The notes under the pieces: model-generated
Seen by the model: only the letters and a program-made list of their open reading frames with translations
Told to the model about the DNA's origin: nothing
Database searches by the model: none
Shown: positions 46,180-56,399 of the stretch, piece by piece
How positions within the stretch are numbered: position 1 is the first letter of the stretch
Layout: each line of letters begins with the position of its first letter
From: Nectonema munidae
Taxonomy: Eukaryota; Nematomorpha; Nectonematoida; Nectonematidae
Direction of reading: 5' to 3'
Length of the DNA stretch: 64,000 bases
Assembly: GCA_030549495.1 (NCBI GenBank)
Contig: JAUIRK010000285.1
Coordinates: 1-64,000, forward strand
Program-made: the position numbers and the translations under genes

Positions 46180-46330
46180 GTTTAAAGAAATAGAAAAAAA
46201 AGAATTTTTGCTTTTTTAAATCGGGATTTAGAATAACATTTTTATCTCAAAATCGGGTCTATGTTTCTAAATCGGTATACTCCCGCCAAAATTAGGAAAG
46301 TTGGCATGCATGTTTTCAGAAGATGTTGAT
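46180..46330 (-). repeat. repeat shared with 60955-61100
   Basis: On the minus strand CATGCCAACTTTCCTAATTT then GTATACCGATTTAGA matches CATACCAACTATCCCAATTT then TTATACCGATTTAGA at 60960-61010. A short dispersed repeat of unknown class. Confidence 0.5.
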
Positions 46331-46663
46331 AACATCTTTGCAAATGATTTAGCTCGAAATGGTTTCGAAAAAGTTTTTGTTGTTGGAGTCTTATGACTTC
46401 TTGATAGGTCTGAGGGGTCCTAAGAACGTCCTAGCGAAGTCAGAAGTCGCCTCCTTCGTGGCTTCTCCTCAATAACCAAACAAATCAGTGAATCAAGCAT
46501 CATTAAAACAAGTTTAATGCCCGAAAGTGCACGATTACACAAATAAAGTTTTTTAAAAATAATTGAGTAGAATTTATATTTTAATTCGTATAAAAATAAT
46601 TTTTATTTGCAAAATGAAAATAAAAAAGTATGTTAAATATTATAGCATTTCAACTTCAAGTGA

Positions 46664-46745
46664 AATGTTTTCAAATTCAAGTGAAATGTTTTCAAGTTCA
46701 AGGGGAATGTTTTCAAATTCAAGTGAAACGTTTTCAAGTTTTAAG
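46664..46745 (+). repeat. 21-bp minisatellite
   Basis: About four copies of TTCAAGTGAAATGTTTTCAAA with small changes. One inverted unit, CTTGAAAACATTTCACTCGAA, stands alone at about 46970-46992. Confidence 0.8.
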
Positions 46746-46992
46746 AGTATTTTATCTTTAGTTTCGACTTGAAAATTTTTTAAGATCGGTAATAAGTATT
46801 TTTACAAAAATTAATTTTTAGTTTGCATTTTTTAATTTTTTTAGAACTACAAAAATTTGCAAAAGATGTGTAATTCAATATATATCTTCTCTCAACAAAA
46901 AATCAAATATTTTCAAACTCAATAAAAATGAGTTTTCGAGTCGAACCTAAAAATAAAACAACCTAAAACTTGAAAACATTTCACTCGAACTT

Positions 46993-48096
46993 ATAATGCT
47001 ATGTAAAAAAGTTTTCTATTGATTCTAACTTATCTAACTTATGTCTTTTTAATGACACATTCCCTTTTCTCTCTGCCTGTCAAAATGTATAGCATTCCTT
47101 TAAGATGCCTGCTAAAAGCTTGCTGAAAGGTGTTGTGAAGCGTATGCGAGATAAGATTTTGCTGCGTTCACAAAGGCGTAATGCAACAACCTGCGTTAAT
47201 CTTTCTTCTCATAGTTGTGCGCTAAGATCGATAACACGCGTGATAGCAGTGGAATGTGATTTCGTTCGCACACTGTCGTATGAATATAACAAATACTCTT
47301 CGTAAAAAATTATGCAAAGTGGTATGGTGAGTTTGATAAAAAAATTTGAAAAAAAATTGAAATAATTTCAAGGATAAAATTTTTTTTGAAAAAAAACTAG
47401 CCTAAGACACTCTACAACTATAGGTATATAAAAATTTACTTGTAGAATTTTTGAAGCACTGTGGTTCATAAAAATGGTGCCCTAAAACATATCTCTTCTA
47501 TACGGATCATTCTAATACACGTTTTCATATCTAGAACATGTTTAAAATGTTTTGTATTTTCGAAAAATGGAAGTTCATTTTCTCGAGGCCTCAAAAAACA
47601 AAAACGAAATATTAAGTATCTTAGCCAAGCGAGATTTTGTGTCTAAGAAGCCTGAGAGCTTTGCCAAGCTCTTAATTATACAGTAAAAATCAATATCTTT
47701 TTTGATCATTTATAATCATTTTAATATTTGAAATTGAGCTAAAATATAATAAAAAATTCCTGTCGCATCATCATCATCATCATCACAAAACAGTATATTT
47801 GGTGTGTACCTATAAAAAGGAGGGTGTGAGTTAACTTTTCTTCAATGCCCAATAGTTTTATATCATTTTGTAGTTCCAAGTATTTCAATTCGCATTTCAT
47901 GAATCCATTCAAAATTATTCTTTCTTAGAAGCTTGATCTTTTTCGAAATTTGACATCGTATCTTCATTCTCTGGAATGTGAGCCATGCAATGCAGAAGAT
48001 GCCTTGAAGTTTTTGCACGCCAGAAACTTTGACGTTGATAGAGCATTGCAACTGTACATCAATCACTGTGTATGATTTTTCTTTTTCCTTAGTCGT
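46993..48096. other. intergenic, GC-richer island at 47100-47300
   Basis: A 66-codon frame at 47105 (MPAKSLLKGVVKRMRDKILL...) sits in a locally GC-richer island, but I recognise no family and see no splice context. A short ATC repeat is at 47768. Otherwise AT-rich. Confidence 0.35.
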
Positions 48097-48400
48097 TAAT
48101 GCCCAACGTATCATCAGATACGATACGCCATTGAATACTATCATTTGTGCCCAAACATATCACATACCATACCTTAACAAAAATAAACATACCTAAGAAT
48201 TTTTATTCCAAACATCTCATCAACCCTTTATCATTGGAAGATGGCAAAAACATCAAAAAAATGTTTTTTTTGTAATAATTTTTCCTTTTATCAATTTAAC
48301 CTATCTTAGAGTGAAAGAAAAAAGGATGGAATTTGTTTTAATATCTCTAAAATAATTTGATGGGTCATGAGTGACCCATTGTGACTTACCGTGTTTAGTA
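48096..48400. mobile_element. piggyBac-like terminal sequences with palindromes
   Basis: GTTAATGCCCAACGTATCATCAGATACG at 48095-48122 resembles the left ends of the MITE family and carries CGTATC-ATCA-GATACG. A second palindrome, ATGGGTCATGAGTGACCCAT, is at 48360-48379. No transposase between them. The limits are uncertain. Confidence 0.45.
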
Positions 48401-48445
48401 TGGATCATCAGTGTTTTGGGTTTTAAAGAAAATTTAAATCACCTT

Positions 48446-48537
48446 CCCCCCCCTATTTCCCCCCCCCCCCTCCCACCAACCTTCTTTTTTTCTTCCCCCC
48501 CCCCCCCCCCTCCCCCTTTCCTTAAAGAGGGAAATAA

Positions 48538-48578
<41 letters not shown>
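48446..48578. repeat. homopolymer cluster: C8, C12, C16 and A38
   Basis: C runs at 48446-48453, 48459-48470 and 48495-48510 are followed by TAAAGAGGGAAATAAAT and then 38 consecutive A (48541-48578). The unusual density suggests slippage or assembly error; the AATAAA plus A-run could alternatively be a retroposed tail. Confidence 0.85.
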
Positions 48579-48583
<5 letters not shown>

Positions 48584-49519
48584 AGTTTTTATATTCATAG
48601 ATTTCATTCTAATGACTTTTTTCAAACGATCGATTGATGGTAAAACATCATATTTCATTTTTGTCATAATAATTTTGAGGCCTCATTTTATCCATTGTTT
48701 CTTAGTCTTTCCAACTCCTCTTCTTTGGGAAAAATTTTCTAACTGATATATTTTCAATGACTAAAAAAAGTAACAATGTTGATATGAAATATTTTTTGAA
48801 TTTTCTTAATGAATTCCTGGACTTTTACATGGAGTGTGTTGGCAAGCCCTATCATATTTTTAGATAAATGTAGAATTATGCGTCTTGCTTACTTTATACT
48901 AAATCATAAAGGCGGTAAGGCTGAAATATTGAATTTATTTAATACTTGTAAAGTCGAGTAATAAAGCTATTTTTGCTTCTATTTCTCAAATTTTATACTA
49001 AATCATTTACTTATAATCTTGTATGTTTCTAAGTTTTGGATTCTTTAACCCTATTAATCATAAGGGTTTATGAATTTCCTTTAAGGGAGAATGTCTTGGT
49101 AAAAAAACACCCTTAGGGATTTAACTTTTTAGACCCTTGCTGATAATCTGCTGGAAATATGCTCATATAATAATTAAAAAATATTTTATTTCAAAATAAA
49201 ACTACCATTTTTTTATTGACCTGCCATATCTTGAAAAGTGGTATTCATTAAATACGTTTGTATTCGAAAAGACTAGTGAAAAATTACTCCGCATTCGTGT
49301 TTACAAGGAGATATGTATTCGATCATCTCTTGCTATGAAGCTCCAGTATTGAGTCCGTAAAAAAGTCAAGGGCAACATTCAAAAAGGTATGAAAAAAAGA
49401 AATATTCGAAATGTTTTTGCCTAGGGCGTTTTTCCTCAAAAGGATTTTCCTGTGTCTCTTTCTCGCCTAATGTTTTGGCCTAGTCCGGGTACCTGTTGTA
49501 CAGTTATAATTAAATTCAG
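48579..49519. other. intergenic, no gene seen
   Basis: AT-rich sequence with no supported gene. Confidence 0.45.
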
Positions 49520-50034
49520 TCATTAGAGATAACTTCTTCTTCTTCTTCTTTTCAGCTTTGTTAGCCCGTTTTTATACAGGCTTTATTAGCCCGTTTGAAA
49601 TGAGTCTTTTCCATTTAATTCCTTTTAATGCTATTTTGCAGTCTTTTTTCAAATCAAGGTTTTTCATCTTACCGTCAGCTATTATGCAGTCTTTCCATCT
49701 CAGCCTCCTTTTTTTCTTTTGCCGTCCACTTGCTGATTCATCATCATTCTTTGAATACTATCTTCATATTTTCTAAAAACATGGCCAAACCATTTTAGGC
49801 GTTCTTCTTGCATCTTTTGGCTCATGCTCCATTCCTTCACCGTCTTTCTTATGACTTCATTCTTTATTCGGTCTTTTCTGCTCACTCCACTCATCCATCT
49901 TAGCATTTTCATTCCACCAACATCTAGTTTCTTTTCGTTACTTTTCTTTACTTCCAAAGTTTCTAAGCCGTACAACATTGCAGGTCTAACCATCCTTTTA
50001 TAAACTTTTCCTTTTAGCCATCATTAGAGATAAC
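49520..50034. repeat. 14-bp target-site duplication of LINE insertion
   Basis: TCATTAGAGATAAC occurs at 49520-49533 and 50021-50034, exactly flanking the LINE fragment. Confidence 0.88.
49534..50020 (-). mobile_element. 5'-truncated LINE (RTE-like), with target duplication
   Basis: The minus-strand frame (49993-49700) reads VRPAMLYGLETLEVKKSNEK, then KMLRWMSGVSRKDRIKNEVI, then RLKWFGHVFRK: the C-terminal part of an RTE-type polyprotein (MLRWMCG-TRKDRIRNE in relatives). The 3' end is a GAAGAAGAA tail and a perfect 14-bp duplication flanks it. Frame and duplication are intact, so the insertion is young. It is truncated before the reverse-transcriptase core. Confidence 0.85.
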
Positions 50035-50179
50035 ATTGTATCTAAAAAAACAGAGTAGCCAGTGGGATTGTTTCCCCCTAAAGAGATTTCCCGCTTTCAC
50101 TATAATACCTAAGGTATGATATAGATGTCGATAATCTTATACTTAACTGTCATGTCAATCAAAAAAATTTCTTCTCCAT

Positions 50180-50728
50180 TTATTGGCTAGTTCACGTATA
50201 TACTAGAGCCCTGCACCGGTTTTAAAAAATTATTTGCACGCGCCCCGCCCCGCTTTTTATTATTTTTCACCTCCTCTCCCTCCCCTCTATTTTTTCCACT
50301 TGGCCCATTGCGCATTTTATTTATTTTGCATCCACGAAAAAAAATTGTGATATGCGGGTCTATTTCGTATAATTTTTAAAACCCGCATCAAACCAGTGCT
50401 TAACGAATTTCTATTAGAAAATTCATATTTACCAAATGTCAAAGAAATAGTTTTTGATCTATAACAATTTTTATATACAGAAAGTTACATTTCAATTATG
50501 ATTCCACACCACACATTTTCTCAATGCATTTATATATGTAACACATAGAAAATAAAAATACACCATTTTCATAAAGGATGGACTAAATCTAACGTGCCTG
50601 TACAATCTACAGTTTGTCCGCTTAAAAATAATACACTCGCACACAAACCGCGCCTCAAAAAAGTTCTCGTGGAAAACCCGCGTCCGCCTCGCGCAGACCA
50701 CTAGTATGCGTATGTGAACTAGCCAATA
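50180..50728. mobile_element. MITE with 40-bp inverted ends
   Basis: Left TTGGCTAGTTCACGTATATA-CTAGAGCCCTGC and right (reversed) TTGGCTAGTTCACATACGCA-TACTAGTGGTCTGC. The interior is GC-rich near both ends (GCGCCCCGCCCCG; CGCGTCCGCCTCGCGC) and AT-rich in the middle. It looks like a hAT-type MITE. No coding capacity; the 69-codon frame inside is a chance. Confidence 0.65.
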
Positions 50729-50899
50729 AGCACAGAAGGAAACAATTTGATTGACGTCACCGTTAAGTAAAAGATTACCTAGATTTCAATGTTTGCTTCA
50801 TGTTGCAGAGTTTTAAAATATCTGATATCTTTGAACTGATCGGCAAAGAGATATCTGATTGATGCTGGCGTTTTTATTGCACCTTCAATAAACACTTTC

Positions 50900-52850
50900 T
50901 TTTTGGTTTCTGAAGAAGATTCTGGAGATGAGGAAAACTTCACTTATGATAAATTTAAGAGCAAATCAACTTGCAGCTTCTGGAATTATTGTCAATTTGG
51001 ATAAACCAGACGATGATGATGATGATGATGATGATGATGAATCCCCAGAACATCTTAAATCGAATAAAAAAAGTTTTTTGGAGTATTTTGAATACGGATC
51101 AAAATTTGAAAAGTGAGTTTCTCCCAGTTCATGGACTTTTTCTTCATGATCAATCTCTGTCTCCGTATACTTTTTTTCAATGTGGATTAGATCGTCACAA
51201 TTGTTGGCTTCAATAATCTCTATGCTACTCAGAAATTTTGTCTTAAACACGTCAAGGGAAAAAATTCTTCGTTTTATTGGAATTTTGTCTGGGTATACTA
51301 TTTTGCCCAGAACAAGAATGTACTGGGAAAAAACAAGAATGCTTAAACTGACTCATAGCAGGTTTCATGAGGAGGCAAAGATCTGAAGAAAAAAAAAATA
51401 TCTTCACGAAAATCAGAATGTTAGTGAAAGAATTAAAAGAAAAATATCAATTATTTATGCCTTTCAGAGAGTTTCACTCTATTGATCAAACAATGATTCA
51501 TTACCTCGGAAATCATTGTAGCAAGTAGTTTATCAAAGGTAGACCCATCAGTTTTGGCTACAGGTCTCATTGTGTCTCGCCTGGATATTGTATAAATTTT
51601 GAAGTTTTGAATTCGATGTTGGACCATCAATAGTATTGAAGTTTGCCAATTCACTCAATGAAAAATTGGTTAACAATTTTCATTTTATCACTGACAATTA
51701 TTTTTCAACCTATGATATTTTGGAAAAAATGAAAGAGCTCAACTTCAAAGTAACTTTTACAATGAGATCAAGAATCTTTCCAAGAGTTTCTCTGAAAGTT
51801 GTCAAAAAAGAAAAGAAAGGGAATTTTATAAAATAAAGAGTAGCAAGGATGGAGTAAATTTGTGCGAATGGTATGGAGTATAATCGCTCAGTACTTGCTA
51901 TTCGTAACGCTCTCAATGATCAACCTTTGAGGATGGCGGCAAGATATTCATCTAAAGAAAAGAAAAGAATTGGTATAAGTCAACCTTATATGTTTAATGT
52001 CTACAATAACGAGATGGGATGGGTGAATCAAATGGACCAAAACATAGCGCAGTACCGTTGCTATGTGTGTGGAAAGAAGTGGCACTGGCCCATATTCACA
52101 CATCTTATTGATATGACGGTGAATCAAGCATGGATCCTTTACAGGTTATCTCCAGGAGATAAACTTGACCAGTTAGGTTTCAGAAGATATATTGTCAATT
52201 TCCTTGTGAGCAAATATGGTACAAGCCCAAAACCAAGCGAAGCATTGGCAACAATGGAGCCATCTCCATCAAAAAGTTTCCAAAAAGATTTGGAAACTTT
52301 GGAAGTAAAGAAAAGTAACGAAAAGAAACTAGATGTTGCTGGAATGAAAATGCTAAGATGGATGAGTGGAGTGAGCAGAAAAGACCGAATAAAAAATGAA
52401 GTCATAAGAAAGACGGTGAAGGAATGGAGCATGAGCCAAAAGATGCAAGAAGAACGCCTAAAATGGTTTGTGTGCTCAATCTAAAACAAAAAGCGCTTGA
52501 AGTGCCACAAACGGACTCCACCCATGTGAGTTAAATGCAAAGTCGGAGTCTATCTTGACTTTTTGTCAAATATCATACAAAATAATATCTTGTTTTTGTT
52601 GCTATCGAAAAAGTGAAAAGACTGAATTGCAGAATGTGTCATAAATAAACTCCAACTATTTGACTCAAATGCGATGTTGGTATTCATGTAAAATGTTTTA
52701 TAAATTATTATCACAGATATTAAAAATTAACTTTTTTAATGTTTTTTATAATATTTATTTTATTTTGAATTTCTTTGTTTTTTTTATTCAAATTTTTTTC
52801 ATCAGAAAACGTCGTTATGTCCAACGTATCATATGTGATGCGCCTATTTT
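50900..52850 (+). mobile_element. piggyBac-like transposon remnant
   Basis: Broken transposase: an Asp-rich N-terminus from a (GAT)10 run, KKSFLEYFEYGSKFEK (51070), FLPVHGLFLHDQSL in another frame, EFHSIDQTMIHYLGNH (51470s), then a good block from 51873: NRSVLAIRNALNDQPLR, KRIGISQPYMFNVYNNEMGW then VNQMDQNIAQYR and GKKWHWPIFTHLIDM. GWVNQMDQNIAQYR is the piggyBac GGVDLMDQNISYYR signature. After the foreign segment at 52290-52470 the Cys-rich C-terminus resumes (CAQSKTK...KCHKR). A TTATGTCCAACGTATCATAT end at about 52815 may be its right terminus. Confidence 0.78.
52290..52470 (+). mobile_element. LINE fragment captured in frame inside piggyBac
   Basis: 181 bp nearly identical (about three differences) to 49786-49966 of the LINE on the other strand: LETLEVKKSNEKKLDV, then MKMLRWMSGVSRKDR and so on. 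It has neither a LINE 3' tail nor a target duplication, and it lies between piggyBac residues SPSKSFQKD and the Cys-rich tail. The piggyBac frame reads straight through it until just past the right junction. Confidence 0.85.
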
Positions 52851-52948
52851 TAAGAAAACTAAAAATTATTTTATCTTTTTTAATTAATATTAATTAACGC
52901 AAAGAGATAGTTGTGTAAGAATCTTTTAAAAATTCTTACTTTTCTCAG

Positions 52949-55545
52949 TATCTTTTTAAGCGAATCTCTTTTTTTGTTACGATTTAAGGAAACGAGAAAC
53001 AAAGAATCCCTCAATCGCATTGATCCACTGAATGAAGAAATTAAGCAAGAACTTTACTCATCCAAATTTACCATCTTGGTTAGACTTATTTTTACTTTTA
53101 TATAAATCTTTTGTTTCTATTTTCAATAATCCAGCTTTAACGAACTTTGAAGACGATGAATTTTTTACTACCATCGCTTTTCTTTTTTTATCTGATAAAA
53201 ATATAAAAAATAAAAAAAAGGATTTTTTATTTAAATTCCTCTTTTTTGATCTATTTTAATAATAAAAAATATGGTTTTATTACGAATTTCACTTGTGAAT
53301 TTCAGTTTTGTTTAAAATTAATAATTATTTTTTATATTAAAATTTTAGAAATCATGAATGATAATCGTATTCGATGTATTTGATTAATCTATAATAATGA
53401 GTGTGTAACTCAAAATTTTGAGGTTTTCTGCTCCATATCCGAAAATTTGTTATAGGCAAGTCTTTATACGCAATATATCATTTTTGGTTTTTTTGCATTT
53501 CAATTCAAAATGATTTTCTGTATCCCGTTATAAACGAATTTTACATTTTCCCACTTTTTCTGCCTTCATTTTGGATCATTCCAATAGTTCCATGATCGTC
53601 TTCTCTCTCTATCTCTTCTTGCGTTAAGTATAAAAATCAGTTTTGCGTAAGACTTATAATTTTCATTTTTATGTTCGATTCGAAACCAAATATTTAACCT
53701 CAGAATTAATATGATCATGTTCGATGTTCCAATATGTTCGAATATATGATTTTTATATATATTTTTATATTCTTTTTTTCGTTCATTTTCTTGCTTTGCA
53801 AAAATTGTAAAATTATAATTGAATAAAATGAATAAATGAAATTTAAAAAGTTAAGATGAAAAGGAGAATTGATTCATAAAGATAAAAAGATAGCATATTT
53901 GCCAAACAATGGAACTTTTATTCAAATGAATTCTTTTAAAATAAATTTTAGACCACTCCTCTCTCCTTCACATCGAATCTAGAGCTTTGCAAGAAAAGAA
54001 AAGAAAGAGAGATAACTAAGGAAGATATGAGTATATCATTTACTTATCCTCCTTCTTCATTTTCTGCTCCTTGTTTTGCTTTTTTGATCTGAAGAAAATG
54101 AAGCTGGTTGAAAATTTATTGTCAAAGAATTCATTTGAATAACAGCTTTTTTCTATTCATGATATCTCATCAACATTTTATTTAGATATCATATGATTGG
54201 AACTTTTAAATGTTCTACATATGCGAAGTGCCTATTTTTATATTTACAGTGTCGATGAATTTCCTCTGAACTTTAAAATTTTATAACTTTACAAAATTGC
54301 GTAAAAATGCAAGGTAGAATTTAGCAACTTTTTATTTCCAACACAATGACCTTGAAATTCATAATTACGAAAAAAACAAAAAAAGTTCTTTTTTTGCACT
54401 TTATTTAATCTTTATATTATTATTCTTATTTAAACTTGTACAATTTTTTTCTTTCTTTATCTTAACCCGTTTAATACGAATTATCAAAAAAATTCAGAAC
54501 GGACGGTGTCCAGTTTTTAAGTGGTTAGAATTCACTAAGGTCTTTTTTGTGTTTAAAATCCGTACCACAATTCATCATTCCTCATAGAGACCAATAATAA
54601 TAATTGACGATTTTTAAAGGTAAAGGTAGCGTGGGGTGTTTTCATCGAAAAGGCACAATTGCGCCGCCTGTATCGAATTATGAAGAAAGTAGGCTTGACA
54701 CGGAATCGAACCCAAGACCTTGAGTTATCGAAACCTAGTATCTAACCAACCTTACTCACGCCCCCAAAAATATTCTCTTGTTATAAATCTTGTATTTTAT
54801 CATGGTGCAGCGATTAATTCATTAAATTGAGTTATTTTTTCGGTTTAATTTCAGTCAAATGGAGTTTTTCCTACCAACAGGGCTTAAGTTATTTTCAAAA
54901 TTAGGTTTCTAATAACATTTTATTATATTTGTTTTAGCCTAAAAGGTCGGAAAAGGGTTGTTGTATTGCTGTATTCAAAGCCAAACTCCATATTCCAAGT
55001 ATTGATAATCTCACCACCGTTTTACAGTCAATAATTTTTCAACTTGATGTCGCTATTGAAAGGTTTTTCTCTTTTCACACTTTTTAATATTTATGAAACT
55101 TATTAGTTTTGCTTTAACCAGTTCAAGCCCAATGTGAATCTCGTGTCCCATAAAATAAAAAACGTCTGTTTTAATTTATATAAAAGCTCACTGAAAAAGA
55201 TAATCAGACGAATAGTTTTTAAAACCTTGGCTTTAAATTGTTAAATCATGTGATATCATCTTTTTTTAATCTTATTTAGCGTTGAAACCCAGAAAAGTGG
55301 TTTAATCTTCGTATACGACATGAGAAATTCCAGCTTGAAGAATTTTGACCTGACTTTAGCACAAAAAATGTTCCATCTCTTAAGGGTAATTTCTCTATTT
55401 ATACAAAAATTTTAAAGTTTTAAGATTATTTTAGGGTGCTTATCCTGCTAAGTTAAAAAAACTGCTGATCGTGGATCCTCCATTTTGGTTCAAAACTTCA
55501 TTCAATTTCTTCAAGTTTTTTTTCACGGAAAAAATGTGGAAGAGA
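52949..55545 (+). CDS. PTPN9-like: PTPN9/MEG2-like tyrosine phosphatase, CRAL-TRIO domain exons
   Basis: A non-receptor tyrosine phosphatase that in animals is anchored to secretory vesicles by an N-terminal Sec14/CRAL-TRIO domain binding phosphoinositides. Four exons: 52949-53078, 54938-55062, 55280-55385, 55435-55545, all phases consistent (0; 2; 0; 0). The joined peptide contains RFKETRNKE, IKQELYSSKFTIL, KGCCIAVFKAKLHIP, ETQKSGLIFVYDMRN, FDLTLAQKMFHLLRGAYPAK and LKKLLIVDPPFWFK. From memory, human PTPN9 has YRETRLKEG, LRSEILSGKFTIL, SFETQRNGLVFIYDM, LLKGAFPARLKKVLIVGAP in the same order. The first exon opens with an acceptor, so the N-terminus is upstream and unseen. The last donor, AGA|GTAAGC, is strong; the rest of the lipid domain and the phosphatase domain are not found before 64000. 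Confidence 0.87.
53918..54142. repeat. perfect 19-bp inverted repeat enclosing 187 bp
   Basis: TTATTCAAATGAATTCTTT (53918-53936) and its exact complement (54124-54142). The interior has further AG/CT-rich self-complementary words (AGAAAAGAAAAGAAAGAG; CCTCCTTCTTCATTTTC). A small MITE or a long hairpin. Confidence 0.65.
54616..54765 (-). mobile_element. tRNA-derived SINE, copy 2
   Basis: On the minus strand: GGGGGCGTGAGTAAGGTTGG start, B box GGTTCGATTCC (complement at 54702-54712), and tail GCTACCTTTACCTTTA. The same structure as copy 1 at 26085, with diverged middle and shared tail. Confidence 0.75.
55114..55244 (+). mobile_element. piggyBac-type MITE, diverged copy 5
   Basis: Bounded by TTAACCAGTTCAAGCCCAAT and, reversed, TTAACAATTTAAAGCCAAGG. 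It has the family's CGTCTG and AATCAGACGA words and 131-bp length. The palindrome position holds only a half-decayed GTGTCCCAT arm. It lies in the 217-bp PTPN9 intron between 55062 and 55280. Confidence 0.6.
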
Positions 55546-56004
55546 GTAAGCTTTTCACTTCTAATCTCTTCCTTCATGTTCTGGATTCTTGAATGCAATA
55601 AACTTTGTGCATCATGCTCTACATTACTTTTTGTATACGATTTCAAGTCTTATATGTTGTCAGATACGCATACAATAAATAATCCTTTTGAATCACAAAT
55701 CTTCTGGTCATTTCCTTGCTGATAACAAATGCTTATCTATCATTTTTAACAACATACATCATGATGAGATTTATTATCTTTAAAATGAGTTAATCGTTGT
55801 TTTATTAAATAAAATAAACATCACATAACACGCTCATAAACTTCTTAATCGCTCTTCGTCGTCTTTATGATCTGATACACCAACTTTTTTATGTCAACAG
55901 GCCATTCTTGGATCCATGCCGATAGCACTAATATGGCCCTAATGAAAAACTTAACTCGTATGATTGATGTATGAGATTATCTAAATAAAGCTATCATAGC
56001 AACA
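55546..56004. other. presumed PTPN9 intron, no further exon seen
   Basis: The strong donor at 55546 opens an intron for which no matching acceptor exon was found in the remaining 8.4 kb. No gene in this stretch. Confidence 0.45.
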
Positions 56005-56200
56005 AAGGTTAAGATGGTTTGGCCATGTGAATAGAAGACTAATAGAAGAGTGTATACCGGGGGAAAGTATGGGTAAATGTAAGAGGAGGCCAAAGATAAC
56101 TTGGGAAGAAGTAGTTGAAAGAGATGGGAAGAAAGAAAATTAAAATCAAGAGATGCGGAGAATAAGGAAAATTGGAGAGTGTTAATTCAATAATGTAAAA
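56005..56200 (+). mobile_element. LINE C-terminal fragment (RTE-like)
   Basis: LRWFGHVNRRLIEECIPGES then RRPKITWEEVVERDGKKEN is the tail of the same LINE class as 49534 and 56480-58250. Only the last 60 or so codons remain. Confidence 0.7.
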
Positions 56201-56399
56201 CATATCTCATAGTTGTAGCAACCGGCTAGACCCTAGATTGCTGGAAAACCAGCCTTAAAACTTAGCTTATCTAAATGTGTGCACAATTTGTGGCGTATCG
56301 AGCATTTTTGTTGGTCCTCTCCATCTAAGCTAAGAGCCCAACATAAAAAAATTGAAATTTACAAATTTAATTTATCTTTTGACAATATGCTTATTATAT

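Larger units (their letters stand above)
53079..54937 (+). other. PTPN9-like intron
   Basis: AT-rich intron containing an inverted-repeat structure (53918-54142) and a reversed SINE (54616-54765). No other coding region is supported. Confidence 0.6.

Noticed and set aside
48434-48667. 77-codon frame with a poly-Phe run
   Set aside because: It is only the translation of the homopolymer cluster.
48881-48950. upstream PTPN9 exon (KAEILNLFNTC)
   Set aside because: Superficially like a CRAL-TRIO N-terminal helix, but the helix it would cover is already partly encoded at 52949, and no splice sites fit.
50966-51250. Asp-rich or Ser-rich small protein at the GAT repeat
   Set aside because: The acidic run is a (GAT)10 microsatellite inside a broken piggyBac transposase, not a separate gene.
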